This document shows positions 9,540 to 19,125 of a stretch of 34,662 nucleotides of DNA, piece after piece. Within the stretch, counting starts at the first letter, position 1, and the number at the start of each line of letters is the position of its first letter. The position numbers were made by a program, and so were the translations under genes. The notes under the pieces were generated by a model that saw only the letters and a program-made list of their open reading frames with translations, did no database searches and was not told the origin of the DNA. Location: positions 1 to 34,662 of the forward strand of contig JABAZY010000045.1 in the NCBI GenBank assembly GCA_018608245.1, read 5' to 3'. The stretch comes from Alphaproteobacteria bacterium. Lineage in GTDB: Bacteria > Pseudomonadota > Alphaproteobacteria > Micavibrionales > Micavibrionaceae.

Positions 9540-9860
9540 TTATTTAACGGATATGTGTGTAGTAAATCAAAAGTATAATTAAAAGTGTAAAATAGGAGAG
9601 GTGTAAATTCTTTCTATCTTTTAAGTATTACAGGAAATTATGGCAATAATATGTATTTAAGTGCCTTTTTTAAGAAAATTTGTGTAATTTTATTTCAAAA
9701 AGATGATTTTAAGCAGGGTTATCGCTGTATTCAGCCGTAATATTTTTGCGCCCATACGCTTATTTATTACTTATTTTGGGACATGATTCACAAATTATGT
9801 TAGAATTTTTTACGTTTTTATTCGAAAACTTATCATTGTAAATCAAAAGGATACGACTTC
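9540..9860 (+). other. AT-rich gene-free stretch before acnA
   Basis: No convincing open frame is seen. TAGAAT at 9801-9806 is a possible -10 element for acnA (54 bases before the start), but the -35 region is weak. AAAGG stands before the acnA ATG. The long leader could hold regulatory sequence, but I see no clear hairpin or known riboswitch. Confidence 0.4.
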
Positions 9861-12524
9861 ATGACACGCACCGGACAGGACACATTGGGAACACGTCAAA
9901 CTTTGACCGTTGAGGGTAAAGAATATGATTTTTTTAGCTTGAAGGCAGCCGCTGAGAAAATTGGTGATATTTCAAAGCTTCCTTTTTCTCTAAAAGTGCT
10001 GTTGGAGAACTTACTGCGCTATGAAGATGGACGTTCCGTGCATACAGATGATATTCAGGCGATTGCTGATTGGTTAAAGACAAAATCATCCGACAAAGAA
10101 ATTGCGTATCGTCCCGCCCGTGTTTTGTTGCAAGATTTTACAGGTGTACCAGCCGTGGTGGATTTAGCGGCCATGCGCGAAGCGATCAAAAGCTTGGGCG
10201 GTGATGTTGAAAAGATTAACCCGCTTTCGGCTGTTGATTTGGTGATTGACCACTCTGTGATGGTTGATGCGTTTGGTAGTGATAGTGCGTTTGAAATTAA
10301 TGTTGAGCGTGAGTTCGAACGTAATGGAGAGCGTTATGAGTTTCTAAAATGGGGGCAGGGTGCGTTTGATAATTTCCGCGTGGTGCCGCCGGGTACAGGT
10401 ATTTGTCACCAAGTGAATTTGGAATATTTAGGGCAAACTGTTTGGTTGGAAAAAGACCAAAATGGAACAGAAGTTATTTATCCTGACACGCTTGTGGGGA
10501 CTGACTCACATACGACTATGATTAATGGTTTAGCCGTTCTTGGTTGGGGTGTTGGTGGTATCGAAGCGGAAGCCGCGATGCTTGGCCAACCTGTGTCTAT
10601 GTTGATCCCAGAAGTTGTTGGTTTTGAGCTGATTGGCGAGATGAAAGAGGGTGCAACGGCGACTGATTTGGTTTTGACCGTTGTTGAAATGCTGCGTAAT
10701 TTGGGCGTGGTTGGAAAATTTGTTGAATTTTACGGCGATGGTTTGGATAACTTATCACTGGCTGATCGTGCGACGATTGCGAACATGGCGCCTGAGTATG
10801 GCGCGACTTGTGGGTTCTTCCCAGTAGATGATGAAACTATTCGTTATTTGAATTTCTCTGGTCGTGATGCGCACCGCGTGAAAGTGGTTGAAGCCTATGC
10901 CAAAGAACAAGGCATGTGGAGAGAAAAAGGCCATGCGCCAGAATTCACAAAAACGCTTAAGTTGCAGTTGAATGAAGTTGAACCGTCTATTGCTGGACCA
11001 AAACGTCCACAAGATAGAATTTTACTATCGAATGCGGCAAAGGCCTTTTCAGAATTAGAAGTGAGCGGTAAAACCACAAAAGTAGAAGGGACGGATTACG
11101 ATATAACAGACGGTCATGTTGCTATTGCAGCGATTACATCATGTACAAATACGTCTAACCCCGATGTGATGGTGGCCGCTGGTTTGGTGGCGCGTAACGC
11201 GTTGGCAAAAGGGTTGAAAGTTAAGCCGTGGGTGAAAACATCATTAGCCCCTGGGTCACAAGTGGTGACGGAATATCTTGAGAAAGCAAATTTGCAAGAT
11301 GATTTGGATGCGCTTGGGTTTAATTTGGTTGGCTATGGTTGTACGACCTGTATCGGTAATTCGGGGCCGTTGGATGCGCCGATTAGAACGGCGATTGAAG
11401 AAAATGATTTAACTGTTTGTGGTGTGTTGTCAGGAAACAGAAATTTTGAAGGGCGTATCTCTCCACATGTTCAGGCAAATTACTTGGCATCACCGCCATT
11501 GGTTGTGGCCTATGCGTTGGCAGGATCTTTGAAAATTGATCTTTATAAAGATGCACTTGGTCAGGACAAGGAAGGTAATGATGTTTACCTAAAAGATATT
11601 TGGCCGAGCAATAAAGAAATTAGCGATACAGTAGCAGAGTGCCTAACACCACAAATGTTCAAAGACCGCTATGGTGATGTGTTTAAAGGCACGAAGGAAT
11701 GGCAAGAAATTGGTGGTGATAATGCTGACAAAACTTATAACTGGGCGCCAGGTTCTACATATGTGAAGAACCCCCCATTCTTTGATGGCATGACCAAAAC
11801 ACCAGAAGCAACAGCAGATATTAACGGCGCAAAATGCTTGGCGTTGCTGGGACGTAGTGTAACAACGGATCATATTTCACCAGCAGGGGCGATTAAAAAT
11901 GATGGCCCAGCAGGGGAGTATTTAAAGTCTCACCAAATTTCCGCGAAGGATTTCAACTCGTTTGGATCACGTCGTGGTAATCATGAAGTTATGATGCGTG
12001 GAACATTTGGTAATATTCGTATTAGAAATTTATTGCTTGATGATGTTGAGGGTGGCTTCACGAAGTACCTACCAACGGGTGAGCAAATGAGTATTTATGA
12101 TGCGAGCATGAAGTATCAAGAATCTGGCACACCGTTAGTTGTGATTGCGGGTGCGGAATATGGAACAGGATCATCGCGTGACTGGGCAGCGAAGGGCACA
12201 AGATTGCTTGGTGTTAAAGCTGTGATCGCCGAGAGTTTTGAGCGTATTCACCGTTCTAATTTGGTTGGTATGGGCGTGCTTCCGTTATGTTTTAAGGATG
12301 GTGTAACGCATGAATCGTTAAAACTTGATGGCTCTGAAACTTATGATATCTCTGGTATCGCAGGCGATATTAAACCGCTTCAAGATATGACCTTAACGAT
12401 AACCCGCGCTGATGGAACATCTGAAGAAGTACCATTACTCTGCCGTATCGACACCGTCGACGAAGTAGACTACTACCGCCACGGCGGAATCCTTCATTAC
12501 GTGTTGAGAGATTTAGCGGCTTAG
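9861..12524 (+). CDS. acnA: Aconitate hydratase A
   Basis: An 887-residue TCA-cycle enzyme interconverting citrate and isocitrate with a [4Fe-4S] cluster. Full length for the AcnA/IRP1 family. The three cluster cysteines are present: C428 in SCTNTSNP, and C494 and C497 in [10 protein letters not shown]. Other family signatures include [19 protein letters not shown], the [20 protein letters not shown] region, the C-terminal swivel domain [11 protein letters not shown], and [20 protein letters not shown]. No break or missing part is visible. A small GNAT gene starts 8 bases after the stop with its ribosome site just past it, so the two may be cotranscribed. Confidence 0.98.
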   Translation: MTRTGQDTLGTRQTLTVEGKEYDFFSLKAAAEKIGDISKLPFSLKVLLENLLRYEDGRSVHTDDIQAIADWLKTKSSDKEIAYRPARVLLQDFTGVPAVVDLAAMREAIKSLGGDVEKINPLSAVDLVIDHSVMVDAFGSDSAFEINVEREFERNGERYEFLKWGQGAFDNFRVVPPGTGICHQVNLEYLGQTVWLEKDQNGTEVIYPDTLVGTDSHTTMINGLAVLGWGVGGIEAEAAMLGQPVSMLIPEVVGFELIGEMKEGATATDLVLTVVEMLRNLGVVGKFVEFYGDGLDNLSLADRATIANMAPEYGATCGFFPVDDETIRYLNFSGRDAHRVKVVEAYAKEQGMWREKGHAPEFTKTLKLQLNEVEPSIAGPKRPQDRILLSNAAKAFSELEVSGKTTKVEGTDYDITDGHVAIAAITSCTNTSNPDVMVAAGLVARNALAKGLKVKPWVKTSLAPGSQVVTEYLEKANLQDDLDALGFNLVGYGCTTCIGNSGPLDAPIRTAIEENDLTVCGVLSGNRNFEGRISPHVQANYLASPPLVVAYALAGSLKIDLYKDALGQDKEGNDVYLKDIWPSNKEISDTVAECLTPQMFKDRYGDVFKGTKEWQEIGGDNADKTYNWAPGSTYVKNPPFFDGMTKTPEATADINGAKCLALLGRSVTTDHISPAGAIKNDGPAGEYLKSHQISAKDFNSFGSRRGNHEVMMRGTFGNIRIRNLLLDDVEGGFTKYLPTGEQMSIYDASMKYQESGTPLVVIAGAEYGTGSSRDWAAKGTRLLGVKAVIAESFERIHRSNLVGMGVLPLCFKDGVTHESLKLDGSETYDISGIAGDIKPLQDMTLTITRADGTSEEVPLLCRIDTVDEVDYYRHGGILHYVLRDLAA

Positions 12525-12532
12525 AGGTAGTA

Positions 12533-13006
12533 ATGGAATATCAGATAAAATTAATGGAAGAGAATCAGCTTAAAGAAACGATTGATGTTTGCGTTAATTG
12601 TTTTGGTAAAGATTGGCGTAAAATTGCTGAAGCTGATTTTCCCGAGTGCGTAGGAACTTACCCCTACAAGCCAACTGCTTTAGTTGCATTGGATGATAGT
12701 AAAGTTATAGGTATGTCTGTAGTGACTCCTGTTTTCTTTGCGCAAAATTCTTATAGTATTGCGTGGTTATGTGTTGAAGAAGAATATAGAAGCCAAGGTT
12801 TAGGCACGACATTGGTACAAAAATCAGAAGAATATATTTTGGAGAGAGTATCACCCTCTAACAATGCAATGGTAATGTTAGCATCGGGGATAGATTCTAA
12901 GTATTATGAATCTTTAGGATACTCGAAAAAGTGTACTACACCTGATGACGACCCATTAATGGTAAAACACTTAAAACCATTAAACAACCCAATCGGAATC
13001 GTCTAA
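12533..13006 (+). CDS. GNAT family N-acetyltransferase
   Basis: A 157-residue cytoplasmic acetyltransferase. The acetyl-CoA-binding motif A is YRSQGLGTTLV, after the beta-4 strand SIAWLCVEEE; the C-terminus has YYESLGYSKK. The substrate is unknown. It begins 8 bases after acnA with GAGG as ribosome site. Its last 27 bases overlap the convergent gene at 12980-13939. It resembles the GNAT protein at 14629-15087: both share IAWLCV, a QGLG loop and a closing PLM-V/I-K, so they are probably paralogues about 1.6 kb apart in opposite orientation. Confidence 0.85.
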   Translation: MEYQIKLMEENQLKETIDVCVNCFGKDWRKIAEADFPECVGTYPYKPTALVALDDSKVIGMSVVTPVFFAQNSYSIAWLCVEEEYRSQGLGTTLVQKSEEYILERVSPSNNAMVMLASGIDSKYYESLGYSKKCTTPDDDPLMVKHLKPLNNPIGIV

Positions 13007-13939
13007 CTCACCTTCTTCTAGCATGTTTTTGATGAGGGGTTTTAGGGCTTGTACGGCGAAGTCTTCGGCGCGGTAGACCATTTCCTTGAAGTTTGGACGG
13101 TCTGGGCGGTAGTTAACATTATACTGCCCTTCGTAATTTGAGATTGCGCGGTTTAAATTACCTAAACGGTTTGTCGCTTTTTCGCGTTGTTTATCTTCAT
13201 CAGAATATTTTTCGATTAAGCGGTAATCATTCTTTTTGTTGAGCATACCAATTCTAAAGGCGAGCTGGGTGGCTTCTAAAAATACTGCTGCCACGGTTAA
13301 TGTCGTGTGCGCGTTCATTGTTTTTAATTCGCTACCTTCTTTAGGGCGAGCGGTGTAGTTAAAGGTGGTCGCGCCGTTAGCGGTTCTAATAATAACACCA
13401 CATTTCACTTCGTCAGACTTGTTAGACAGGACAAGGGCGACATTTGAATCGTAACCAATTTTGACTTTCTTACCCGCTATTGCAAAAGCTTTTTCTGCAA
13501 ATTCAACGGACTGCACATATTCTTGATGACTTGCGGCGTGGCATTGCTCGATGATATCTAAAAACGCATGGTGTTCACCATCTTGAAAAATTGCGCGGCC
13601 TTTATAATAAAGTGCGCCCCAAATTTTAGGGTTCCAGTTTTTTTCATAGCCTTTAATGACATTCGCCCAAATTGTTTTCCATGAAATGGGCGTGGCACGA
13701 TTAACGATTGATCCGCGTTCTTGGAACTCTTTGGCGACTGCGGCGGCAAGGCGCGCACAGCTATGCATATTATGTGTTCTGATAATAATGGTTTCGTTAT
13801 CAATGCCATCTGGGCTGACGAGGGACAAGCTTATGCGGTTACTGAGCGCAATTAAGGGCGCAACTGTTTTGCCGTCCGTGGATTTTTCTTCCTCGATCAC
13901 AAACTTTTCGCGCAGTAATGATGTTTTTAAATCAACCAT
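12980..13939 (-). CDS. Conserved-looking protein of unknown function
   Basis: A 319-residue soluble protein that I do not recognise. It has no signal peptide or membrane segment. The first 90 residues look beta-rich with a short helical region (CARLAAAVAKEF). The middle contains NPKIWGALYYKGRAIFQDGEHH, and the C-terminal third is helical and charged, ending in an acidic DDSDWVV tail. Codon use matches the neighbouring housekeeping genes, so I regard it as a real gene. It lies between two related GNAT genes and overlaps one of them by 27 bases tail to tail. The ribosome site is weak. No function can be given. Confidence 0.7.
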   Translation of the reverse strand: MVDLKTSLLREKFVIEEEKSTDGKTVAPLIALSNRISLSLVSPDGIDNETIIIRTHNMHSCARLAAAVAKEFQERGSIVNRATPISWKTIWANVIKGYEKNWNPKIWGALYYKGRAIFQDGEHHAFLDIIEQCHAASHQEYVQSVEFAEKAFAIAGKKVKIGYDSNVALVLSNKSDEVKCGVIIRTANGATTFNYTARPKEGSELKTMNAHTTLTVAAVFLEATQLAFRIGMLNKKNDYRLIEKYSDEDKQREKATNRLGNLNRAISNYEGQYNVNYRPDRPNFKEMVYRAEDFAVQALKPLIKNMLEEGELDDSDWVV

Positions 13940-14082
13940 ATCTAGTTACAGTAACATAATGATTTAAAAGCGTGAATCGTTTTGTTTACTATTGTTGTCA
14001 TAATTAATAATTGTTTTCCTTTTCTTAAAGGGGATTATCCTTTATTTTGTGCATCATCAATATCATTAGCGTAGGAGCATTT

Positions 14083-14628
14083 ATGAGTAAGAAAACGGTT
14101 TTAATTGGGTTAGGCGTTGTATCTATTGTGGGGCTTGGTTTCTTGTACCAAACAGTGCCACCTGAATCCGAAATTCGTAAGGTTTCCATGATTAATAATG
14201 ACGGGCAAGAAATTGGTATTGCGCAATTAACTGAGACCAAGGCTGGTGTTTTGTTGGATTTAAAAATATCTGGGCTGACCCCAAATGGTGAGCATGCTAT
14301 TCATATTCATGAAAAAGGCGATTGCGCGCCGATTGATAGTTTCAAAAATGCAGGGGGGCATTACAACCCTATGGATAAAAAACATGGTATGAAACATCCA
14401 GAAGGACAACATGCTGGCGACATGCCGAATTTAAAACCTGATGCCAAGGGATCAGTTGACCTTAGAATTTTAAACAGGCAGGTGACATTAGGTAGTGGCA
14501 CAGACGAGCGCGCAACCGTTTTTGACGCTGACGGCTCGTCAATCATGATCCATGCCGGTGCCGACGATCACATGTCCCAACCATCAGGTGCTGCGGGTGG
14601 TCGTATTGTTTGTGGTGTGGTTAAGTAA
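14083..14628 (+). CDS. sodC: Superoxide dismutase [Cu-Zn]
   Basis: A 181-residue periplasmic enzyme that dismutates superoxide. I take the ATG at 14083 because GTAGGAG precedes it; the frame is open 12 codons further up without support. An N-terminal hydrophobic helix (VLIGLGVVSIVGLGFLY) is an uncleaved anchor or signal sequence. Metal ligands are visible in HAIHIHEKGDC, GGHYNP, and the HPEGQHAGDMPNL zinc loop, with the last copper ligand in IMIHAGADDH. The disulfide cysteines are in EKGDC and RIVCGVV. All expected catalytic parts are present. Its stop abuts the stop of the convergent GNAT gene. Confidence 0.93.
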   Translation: MSKKTVLIGLGVVSIVGLGFLYQTVPPESEIRKVSMINNDGQEIGIAQLTETKAGVLLDLKISGLTPNGEHAIHIHEKGDCAPIDSFKNAGGHYNPMDKKHGMKHPEGQHAGDMPNLKPDAKGSVDLRILNRQVTLGSGTDERATVFDADGSSIMIHAGADDHMSQPSGAAGGRIVCGVVK

Positions 14629-15087
14629 TTATTTCTTAGCTAGAATTTTTTTAATCATTAGAGGTTTACCCGAATGATCACTCGCGATTGTTTTGTACCC
14701 GCGCTTTAGATAAAAATCCTCGCGATTTTTTGTGACGAGCACGAAACTACCTTCCCCATTATTCCAAAATTGTTCTTGGCAGTAATTTTCGCAATGTTGT
14801 AATAATGCGTTGCCTAAGCCCTGTCTTTGATAATCTGGATGAACGCACAACCATGCAATGCCTCTGACCTTCGGTGCAATATAGGAAATAACAGATTGAA
14901 TTGTACCAACTACAGTTCCATCTTTTAACTTGGCAACTAAGTTAACGGGTGGGTAGGGGGTATCTGTTAGGTGTAGTCCAAAGTCTATTTTGGCGCAGTC
15001 ATATTGATCTTTTCCTAATGCTAGCGCGCAAATATTTGCCGCTGCATCGACATCTTCTGCGGTGGCAATATCAATCGTATAATCCAT
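14629..15087 (-). CDS. GNAT family N-acetyltransferase
   Basis: A 152-residue acetyltransferase with motif A YQRQGLGNALLQH after RGIAWLCVHPD and a C-terminal FYLKRGYKTI. The substrate is unknown. Its ATG comes 3 bases after the stop of the SIMPL gene, which suggests translational coupling in a two-gene unit. It shares IAWLCV, the acetyl-CoA loop and the closing PLMIKK with the GNAT protein at 12533-13006, indicating a local paralogue pair. Its 3' end directly abuts sodC with no terminator between. Confidence 0.85.
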   Translation of the reverse strand: MDYTIDIATAEDVDAAANICALALGKDQYDCAKIDFGLHLTDTPYPPVNLVAKLKDGTVVGTIQSVISYIAPKVRGIAWLCVHPDYQRQGLGNALLQHCENYCQEQFWNNGEGSFVLVTKNREDFYLKRGYKTIASDHSGKPLMIKKILAKK

Positions 15088-15090
15088 TAT

Positions 15091-15813
15091 TTATGGCTTT
15101 AAAATTGCTCTGGCGCTAACGGATAGGGTGATGGTTGTTTCACCTACTGCTGCAACGGGTGCCGCCATGCCTTCTTGAGCCATGTCCATAGAGACCATAC
15201 CGCGGGCATAGTTCTGAATTTGTTGATACGGAGCGTTACCACCTTGGACGTTTACATCACGTAATTCAGCTGTGGATTTACCCAATGCTTTGGCGGCGCG
15301 GTTGGCACGCTCCTGTAATTGTTGTAGGGCATCTTCCATTAAGCTGTCTTGAATGCTCACGGATGTTTCTGGCGCTAACATATAAGATAGGCCATTCATG
15401 TTTAATTTCATGTCTTGCAATTTACCTGCTAGTTCCAAAATATCTTCTGCATTTTTTGACTTTAGGGTTAAAGATTGTGACCCGCGCCATTTCTTTTCTT
15501 TTGTGCGCGGTTCTGCAAATTCATAAACTTGGTATGATCCTGTGTTCACTTTTACGCTATCAACTTTCTTCGCTGTTTTAACGGCGTCGTTCATCGCTTT
15601 ATTAATTTCATCTTGCAGCGCGCGGGCATCTTTGTTGGTGGTTTGATACGTTAAATTGGCGACCAGCAAATCTTGCTCAACTTCGCGTCGTTCTGTGGCG
15701 GAGATACTTAAAATTACTTGCCCATCAGGCATCGCCAAAATTGGATCTTCTACTTGCGCCATTGCTGGTATCGCCATTGTTAAGAGTAATAATGTTGAAA
15801 GTAGAGTGCGCAT
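15091..15813 (-). CDS. SIMPL (DUF541) domain periplasmic protein
   Basis: A 240-residue exported protein. A clear signal peptide covers residues 1-19 (MRTLLSTLLLLTMAIPAMA, cut before QVEDP). The rest fits the SIMPL/DUF541 domain: VILSISATERREVEQDLLVANLTYQT near the start, then SYQVYEFAEP and KWRGSQSLTLKSKN in the middle, and the ETTITLSVSARAIL ending strand. The family includes oxidative-stress-related BP26/YggE proteins that form channel-like rings; the biochemical role is not established. A strong AGGAG ribosome site precedes the start. It is the first gene of a unit with the GNAT gene. Confidence 0.9.
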   Translation of the reverse strand: MRTLLSTLLLLTMAIPAMAQVEDPILAMPDGQVILSISATERREVEQDLLVANLTYQTTNKDARALQDEINKAMNDAVKTAKKVDSVKVNTGSYQVYEFAEPRTKEKKWRGSQSLTLKSKNAEDILELAGKLQDMKLNMNGLSYMLAPETSVSIQDSLMEDALQQLQERANRAAKALGKSTAELRDVNVQGGNAPYQQIQNYARGMVSMDMAQEGMAAPVAAVGETTITLSVSARAILKP

Positions 15814-15973
15814 TTGAGGCTCCTATTATTTAAGTAATTGAGAAAGCTAGCATACTGTTTTCAAAGGGAATGTGCAAGAAAATCACTTTTTTCCGAAGGG
15901 TTTGGGTAAGTGAGGACGTATTAACGGTATAAGCCTGCATAAAAGTAGGCACCATTAAAGAAGGAATGAAAAT

Positions 15974-16495
15974 ATGTTAATTAAAACCCTTAAAATGGGC
16001 GCATTTGCGCTTATCCTACTCTCATGGGCCGGCGAGGCGCAAGCGCGTGAGTATTGTCGTGAATATCAAAAGACCATCTACGTGGGCGGTAAGGCCGTTG
16101 AAGGCTATGGCACGGCCTGTCGTCAAGAAGATGGTGCTTGGGAAATTTCCAAGCTTAAAGGCTCTGATCGTGCGCAAACCAAAGTGCGTGAGTATATCGT
16201 TGATGATCTAAACCGTCAGGGCGCACGTGAAATTATTGTGGTGAATGAACCGCGTTATTATAATCCACCACCAGTTGTGGTCGTGCGTGATTATAGTGGT
16301 TATCCACGTGGCTATAGTAAGTACCATCACAATAAGAATTTTTATTGGACACATAATGGCCGTGATGCGCGTCATTACTATAAAAATAAGCATGTGAAGA
16401 AGCACTCTAAAAAGAGTAGCCACAAAAATTACAGCCATCACAATAACTATAAATCCAAAGATGGTTTAAGCATTACCTACAATACCCGTTGGTAA
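15974..16495 (+). CDS. Small exported protein with His/Lys/Tyr-rich tail
   Basis: A 173-residue protein with a signal peptide (about residues 1-24, ending GEAQA before REYCREY). Residues about 25-65 hold a short domain with two cysteines and YGTACRQEDGAWEI, which resembles the small C-terminal domain of outer-membrane surface antigens of the 17-kDa type. The tail from about residue 90 is extremely rich in Tyr, His, Lys and Asn (for example SKYHHNKNFYWTHNGRD), which could bind metal, nucleic acid or polysaccharide. I do not recognise a specific family. It has an AAGGA ribosome site and a terminator downstream, so it is transcribed alone. Confidence 0.7.
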   Translation: MLIKTLKMGAFALILLSWAGEAQAREYCREYQKTIYVGGKAVEGYGTACRQEDGAWEISKLKGSDRAQTKVREYIVDDLNRQGAREIIVVNEPRYYNPPPVVVVRDYSGYPRGYSKYHHNKNFYWTHNGRDARHYYKNKHVKKHSKKSSHKNYSHHNNYKSKDGLSITYNTRW

Positions 16496-16512
16496 TATCC
16501 CTCTCCCAAACT

Positions 16513-16545
16513 AAACCCCGTCTATTAATTTAGGCGGGTTTTTTT
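16513..16545 (+). terminator. Intrinsic terminator after the His/Tyr-rich protein gene
   Basis: An imperfect stem pairs AACCCCGTCTA with TAGGCGGGTT around a short AT loop and runs into T7. It starts 18 bases after the stop. Confidence 0.75.
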
Positions 16546-16600
16546 ATGCTCCGTATAATCCATTGAATCATAGAGGTAATTTGAGTTACTCAGTTTGTTC

Positions 16601-17092
16601 CTAAGAGTCAGAGGAGGGGCAACTCTTCCGACCACGAATTTGTATGATGATAGAACGGAGTATATCATAAACGAGCCTACGAAATAAATTAAAGTTTCCT
16701 AAAATAGATGATAGAAGTCCTGAAAGTAAAATCATGTAGATAAATTTCCATGGAGAGGTATAATAAATTTTTATCTCTTTTGTATTGATAGGGTTTATTT
16801 TAACAGTGAATGTATCATCTATTTCAAATTTAGGCACACCAATGGATTTAGTAGTAATAATGGTTCTTTCTCTGTTCTTATAATTATAATTAATATTGTG
16901 ATTATAAACAGGCTTTATGTTCTGAGGGTCATCGGCATTTATATATTTATCCAAATGCGTTATTTTTCCTTGAACTGTATCCCATTTACCGTAGAAGAAA
17001 TATTCGCTATAAATAAGGTATCCGCTATATGATACTAGGCTGATGCCAAGATAAAATAAGAGAAAACATATATTTGGAATTATATTTTTCAC
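16601..17092 (-). CDS. DUF3592 family membrane protein
   Basis: A 163-residue protein with two membrane helices (about residues 5-28 and 113-133) enclosing an extracytoplasmic beta domain: WDTVQGKITHLDKYI, then YNYKNRERTIITTKSIG, then DTFTVKINPINTKEIKIYY. This is the DUF3592 layout (a W-x-x-V-x-G-K-I start and a VKINPxNxKE strand). Function is unknown. It uses a GTG start with GAGGGGG about 8 bases upstream. The gene is more AT-rich than its neighbours and opens a small accessory-looking patch (16600-19030). Confidence 0.75.
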   Translation of the reverse strand: MKNIIPNICFLLFYLGISLVSYSGYLIYSEYFFYGKWDTVQGKITHLDKYINADDPQNIKPVYNHNINYNYKNRERTIITTKSIGVPKFEIDDTFTVKINPINTKEIKIYYTSPWKFIYMILLSGLLSSILGNFNLFRRLVYDILRSIIIQIRGRKSCPSSDS

Positions 17093-17183
17093 CTAAACCC
17101 CCTCGTTTGACGCACTTTAAAGCGAACCTAACGTCCGTGTAGCGTTAATATTAGGAGTATATCATGAATTTGTTTAAGTTATC

Positions 17184-17858
17184 TTAATTAACTAGAGTTA
17201 TTTCATTTCCGTCTAATAAGTACTCTTTATCCACTTTAAAGGTTTTCTGAGGAACAGGATTTTTTGCGTGTGGGTTATGGATGAAGTAGAGGGGTGGGTT
17301 TGTTTTGTGCAACGCTTGGTGGAAAGGGTTTATCATTGAGAAAATTATACCGCTTACGTCGCCATGATCCTCTGTAAAAAATAAGCCTTTGGTTATTTCT
17401 ATGTCTGCGTCGATGGGCCATAATAGGGAGCCGTTTATGGCGATGATGAAGGGCGCATCATCTTTTATCGCGCCTGCGCACTTATGTTTTAAGAATTGCT
17501 TTTTCTTGACCTCTATAGCGCTTGAAAGGCGGGATGAGGGAGCGTCGTGACGGGTGTTTTTCTCTGGCGCCGTGGCCTCGATCCATATGGTGCCATTGAT
17601 CAGGAAGTCTAGGCCGTTGCCTACCATTTTTACCTCTAAATTTTGGGCAGATAACGCCTTAAATAAATACATCTCCCAATAGCGTTGCTGAATTCTGGCG
17701 GTTTTTTTACTTTTGATTGTTTTTAAGATTTGCCTTTTCTCTGGCGTGAACGACGAAAAGTCTTTCCACAGGGTACTAAAATCCTGAATGAATAATTCTC
17801 TTTCATCCACTGAGAAATTTCTAAACGCTGAAATATAAGATTTAATGTGGTCGTGCAT
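17184..17858 (-). CDS. Unknown protein, possible PD-(D/E)XK nuclease fold
   Basis: A 224-residue soluble protein without signal or membrane segments. The N-terminal 75 residues are helical and charged. The centre reads RYWEMYLFKALSAQNLEV then GLDFLINGTIWIEATAPE: a helix with Glu, then an Asp strand, then a Glu strand. That order, followed by a Lys-rich helix (SAIEVKKKQFLKHKC), is how restriction-like PD-(D/E)XK nucleases often look, but here it is pattern similarity only and could be chance. The rest has alternating strands and no recognised motif. It lies 40 bases downstream of the Fic gene on the same strand, so the two may be one unit. Confidence 0.55.
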   Translation of the reverse strand: MHDHIKSYISAFRNFSVDERELFIQDFSTLWKDFSSFTPEKRQILKTIKSKKTARIQQRYWEMYLFKALSAQNLEVKMVGNGLDFLINGTIWIEATAPEKNTRHDAPSSRLSSAIEVKKKQFLKHKCAGAIKDDAPFIIAINGSLLWPIDADIEITKGLFFTEDHGDVSGIIFSMINPFHQALHKTNPPLYFIHNPHAKNPVPQKTFKVDKEYLLDGNEITLVN

Positions 17859-17898
17859 CTGTATTCTTGGTAAGCAAGTGTAATTAATTTAATTTTTG

Positions 17899-19032
17899 TT
17901 AATCTCTGAATAATTCAAGATACCTATCAAATATATATATTTTATTTCTTTTGTTGTTAGTGATTTCTTTGAGTATGTTTTTCTTTTCAAACTCCCTAAT
18001 CAGGCTACTGCTCGATTGTGATGTTGTGTTGAGCAGGTTGCTTGCATTTTTTATAGTTATCGCAGGGCGATCGTATAAATAGTTTAAAAGAGTTTTTGCA
18101 TTTTCTGCTCGTTGCCCAAATTGTGCGATAACTATATCTGTTTCTGCTTTTAGTTTTAAAATTTCTTGAAAAGTATATTTTCCTCTCTCAGCTGTTTCTA
18201 TTATTGCAGTTAAGAAAAATTTTATCCAATGGCTTAAATCATGAGAAGACCTTACTGTTGTTAAGGCGTCATAGTAAGCTCCTTTGTTCCTTTCTAAATA
18301 GTCAGATAAATATAAACATGGTTTATTTAAAAAATTTTCAGACACCAAATATAGTGTGATCAAGAGACGTCCTATACGACCATTTCCATCTTGAAAGGGG
18401 TGTATTGTTTCAAATTGGTAATGTGCAATTGCTATACGAATAAGGTAAGGGACATTAATGTTTTCATTGTGTAAAAAGTTTTCTAAATCCCCCATTAATG
18501 AATTTACTTCTTCGTGATAAGGTGGAATAAAAATAGCATTACTAAGATTAGTTCCTCCAATCCAGTTTTGAGAACTTCGAAATTCTCCAGGACCTTTATT
18601 TTTACCTCGTACGCTTTGCATTAAAAGATTATGTGTTTTCTTTATTAAACGAGAAGAAAGAGGGAACTCTTCCAATTCTTTTAAGGCATGACTCATTGCC
18701 TCAATATAATTCTGTACTTCTTGCCAGTCATCTCGTTTTTCCGGAGAAATTTGTTCTAATTCCTTAACTGCATCTTCAACGTTTGTCTGTGTGCCTTCAA
18801 TTCTACTGGACTTACTTGCTTCTTTTCTAATATGCATTGAAACGAATAGATCAACATTATCTACAATATACGAAAAGGCGTTTAACTCACTAATTTCTTG
18901 AGTGGCTTTTTCAAGTAACGTATTTATAATGGGGTCGCGCCAAGTCCATTCATGATTAATAGTTCTTGGTGAAAAGCTTTTATATTTATATTGCTGTATT
19001 TGAACGCCTGAGGTGAATTCTTCTATTTGCAT
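17899..19032 (-). CDS. Fic/DOC family protein (probable AMPylase)
   Basis: A 377-residue Fic protein that probably transfers AMP from ATP to a protein target. Three parts are seen: an N-terminal Fic_N-like helical domain (1-100), the Fic core (about 110-290) with the complete active-site motif HPFQDGNGRIGR at 211-222, and a C-terminal winged-helix-like domain (about 300-377). The auto-inhibitory motif SSRIEG (75-80; S-x-x-x-E-G) lies N-terminal to the core, making it a class II Fic enzyme, normally self-inhibited by that glutamate. The active site is intact. It has no separate antitoxin gene, in keeping with class II. Base composition is AT-rich. The ribosome site is weak. Confidence 0.93.
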   Translation of the reverse strand: MQIEEFTSGVQIQQYKYKSFSPRTINHEWTWRDPIINTLLEKATQEISELNAFSYIVDNVDLFVSMHIRKEASKSSRIEGTQTNVEDAVKELEQISPEKRDDWQEVQNYIEAMSHALKELEEFPLSSRLIKKTHNLLMQSVRGKNKGPGEFRSSQNWIGGTNLSNAIFIPPYHEEVNSLMGDLENFLHNENINVPYLIRIAIAHYQFETIHPFQDGNGRIGRLLITLYLVSENFLNKPCLYLSDYLERNKGAYYDALTTVRSSHDLSHWIKFFLTAIIETAERGKYTFQEILKLKAETDIVIAQFGQRAENAKTLLNYLYDRPAITIKNASNLLNTTSQSSSSLIREFEKKNILKEITNNKRNKIYIFDRYLELFRD

Positions 19033-19125
19033 TTCTTATATTTCAACTTATTTAATTATTTATATAAGATTTTATCTATTTTTCTTGTGCAAGTCAACTC
19101 AAATGTAAGAATTTTGGTGTTTTCC

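Noticed and set aside
9540-9860. Riboswitch or small gene before acnA
   Set aside because: No open frame with a ribosome site and no conserved hairpin set was found in this AT-rich stretch.
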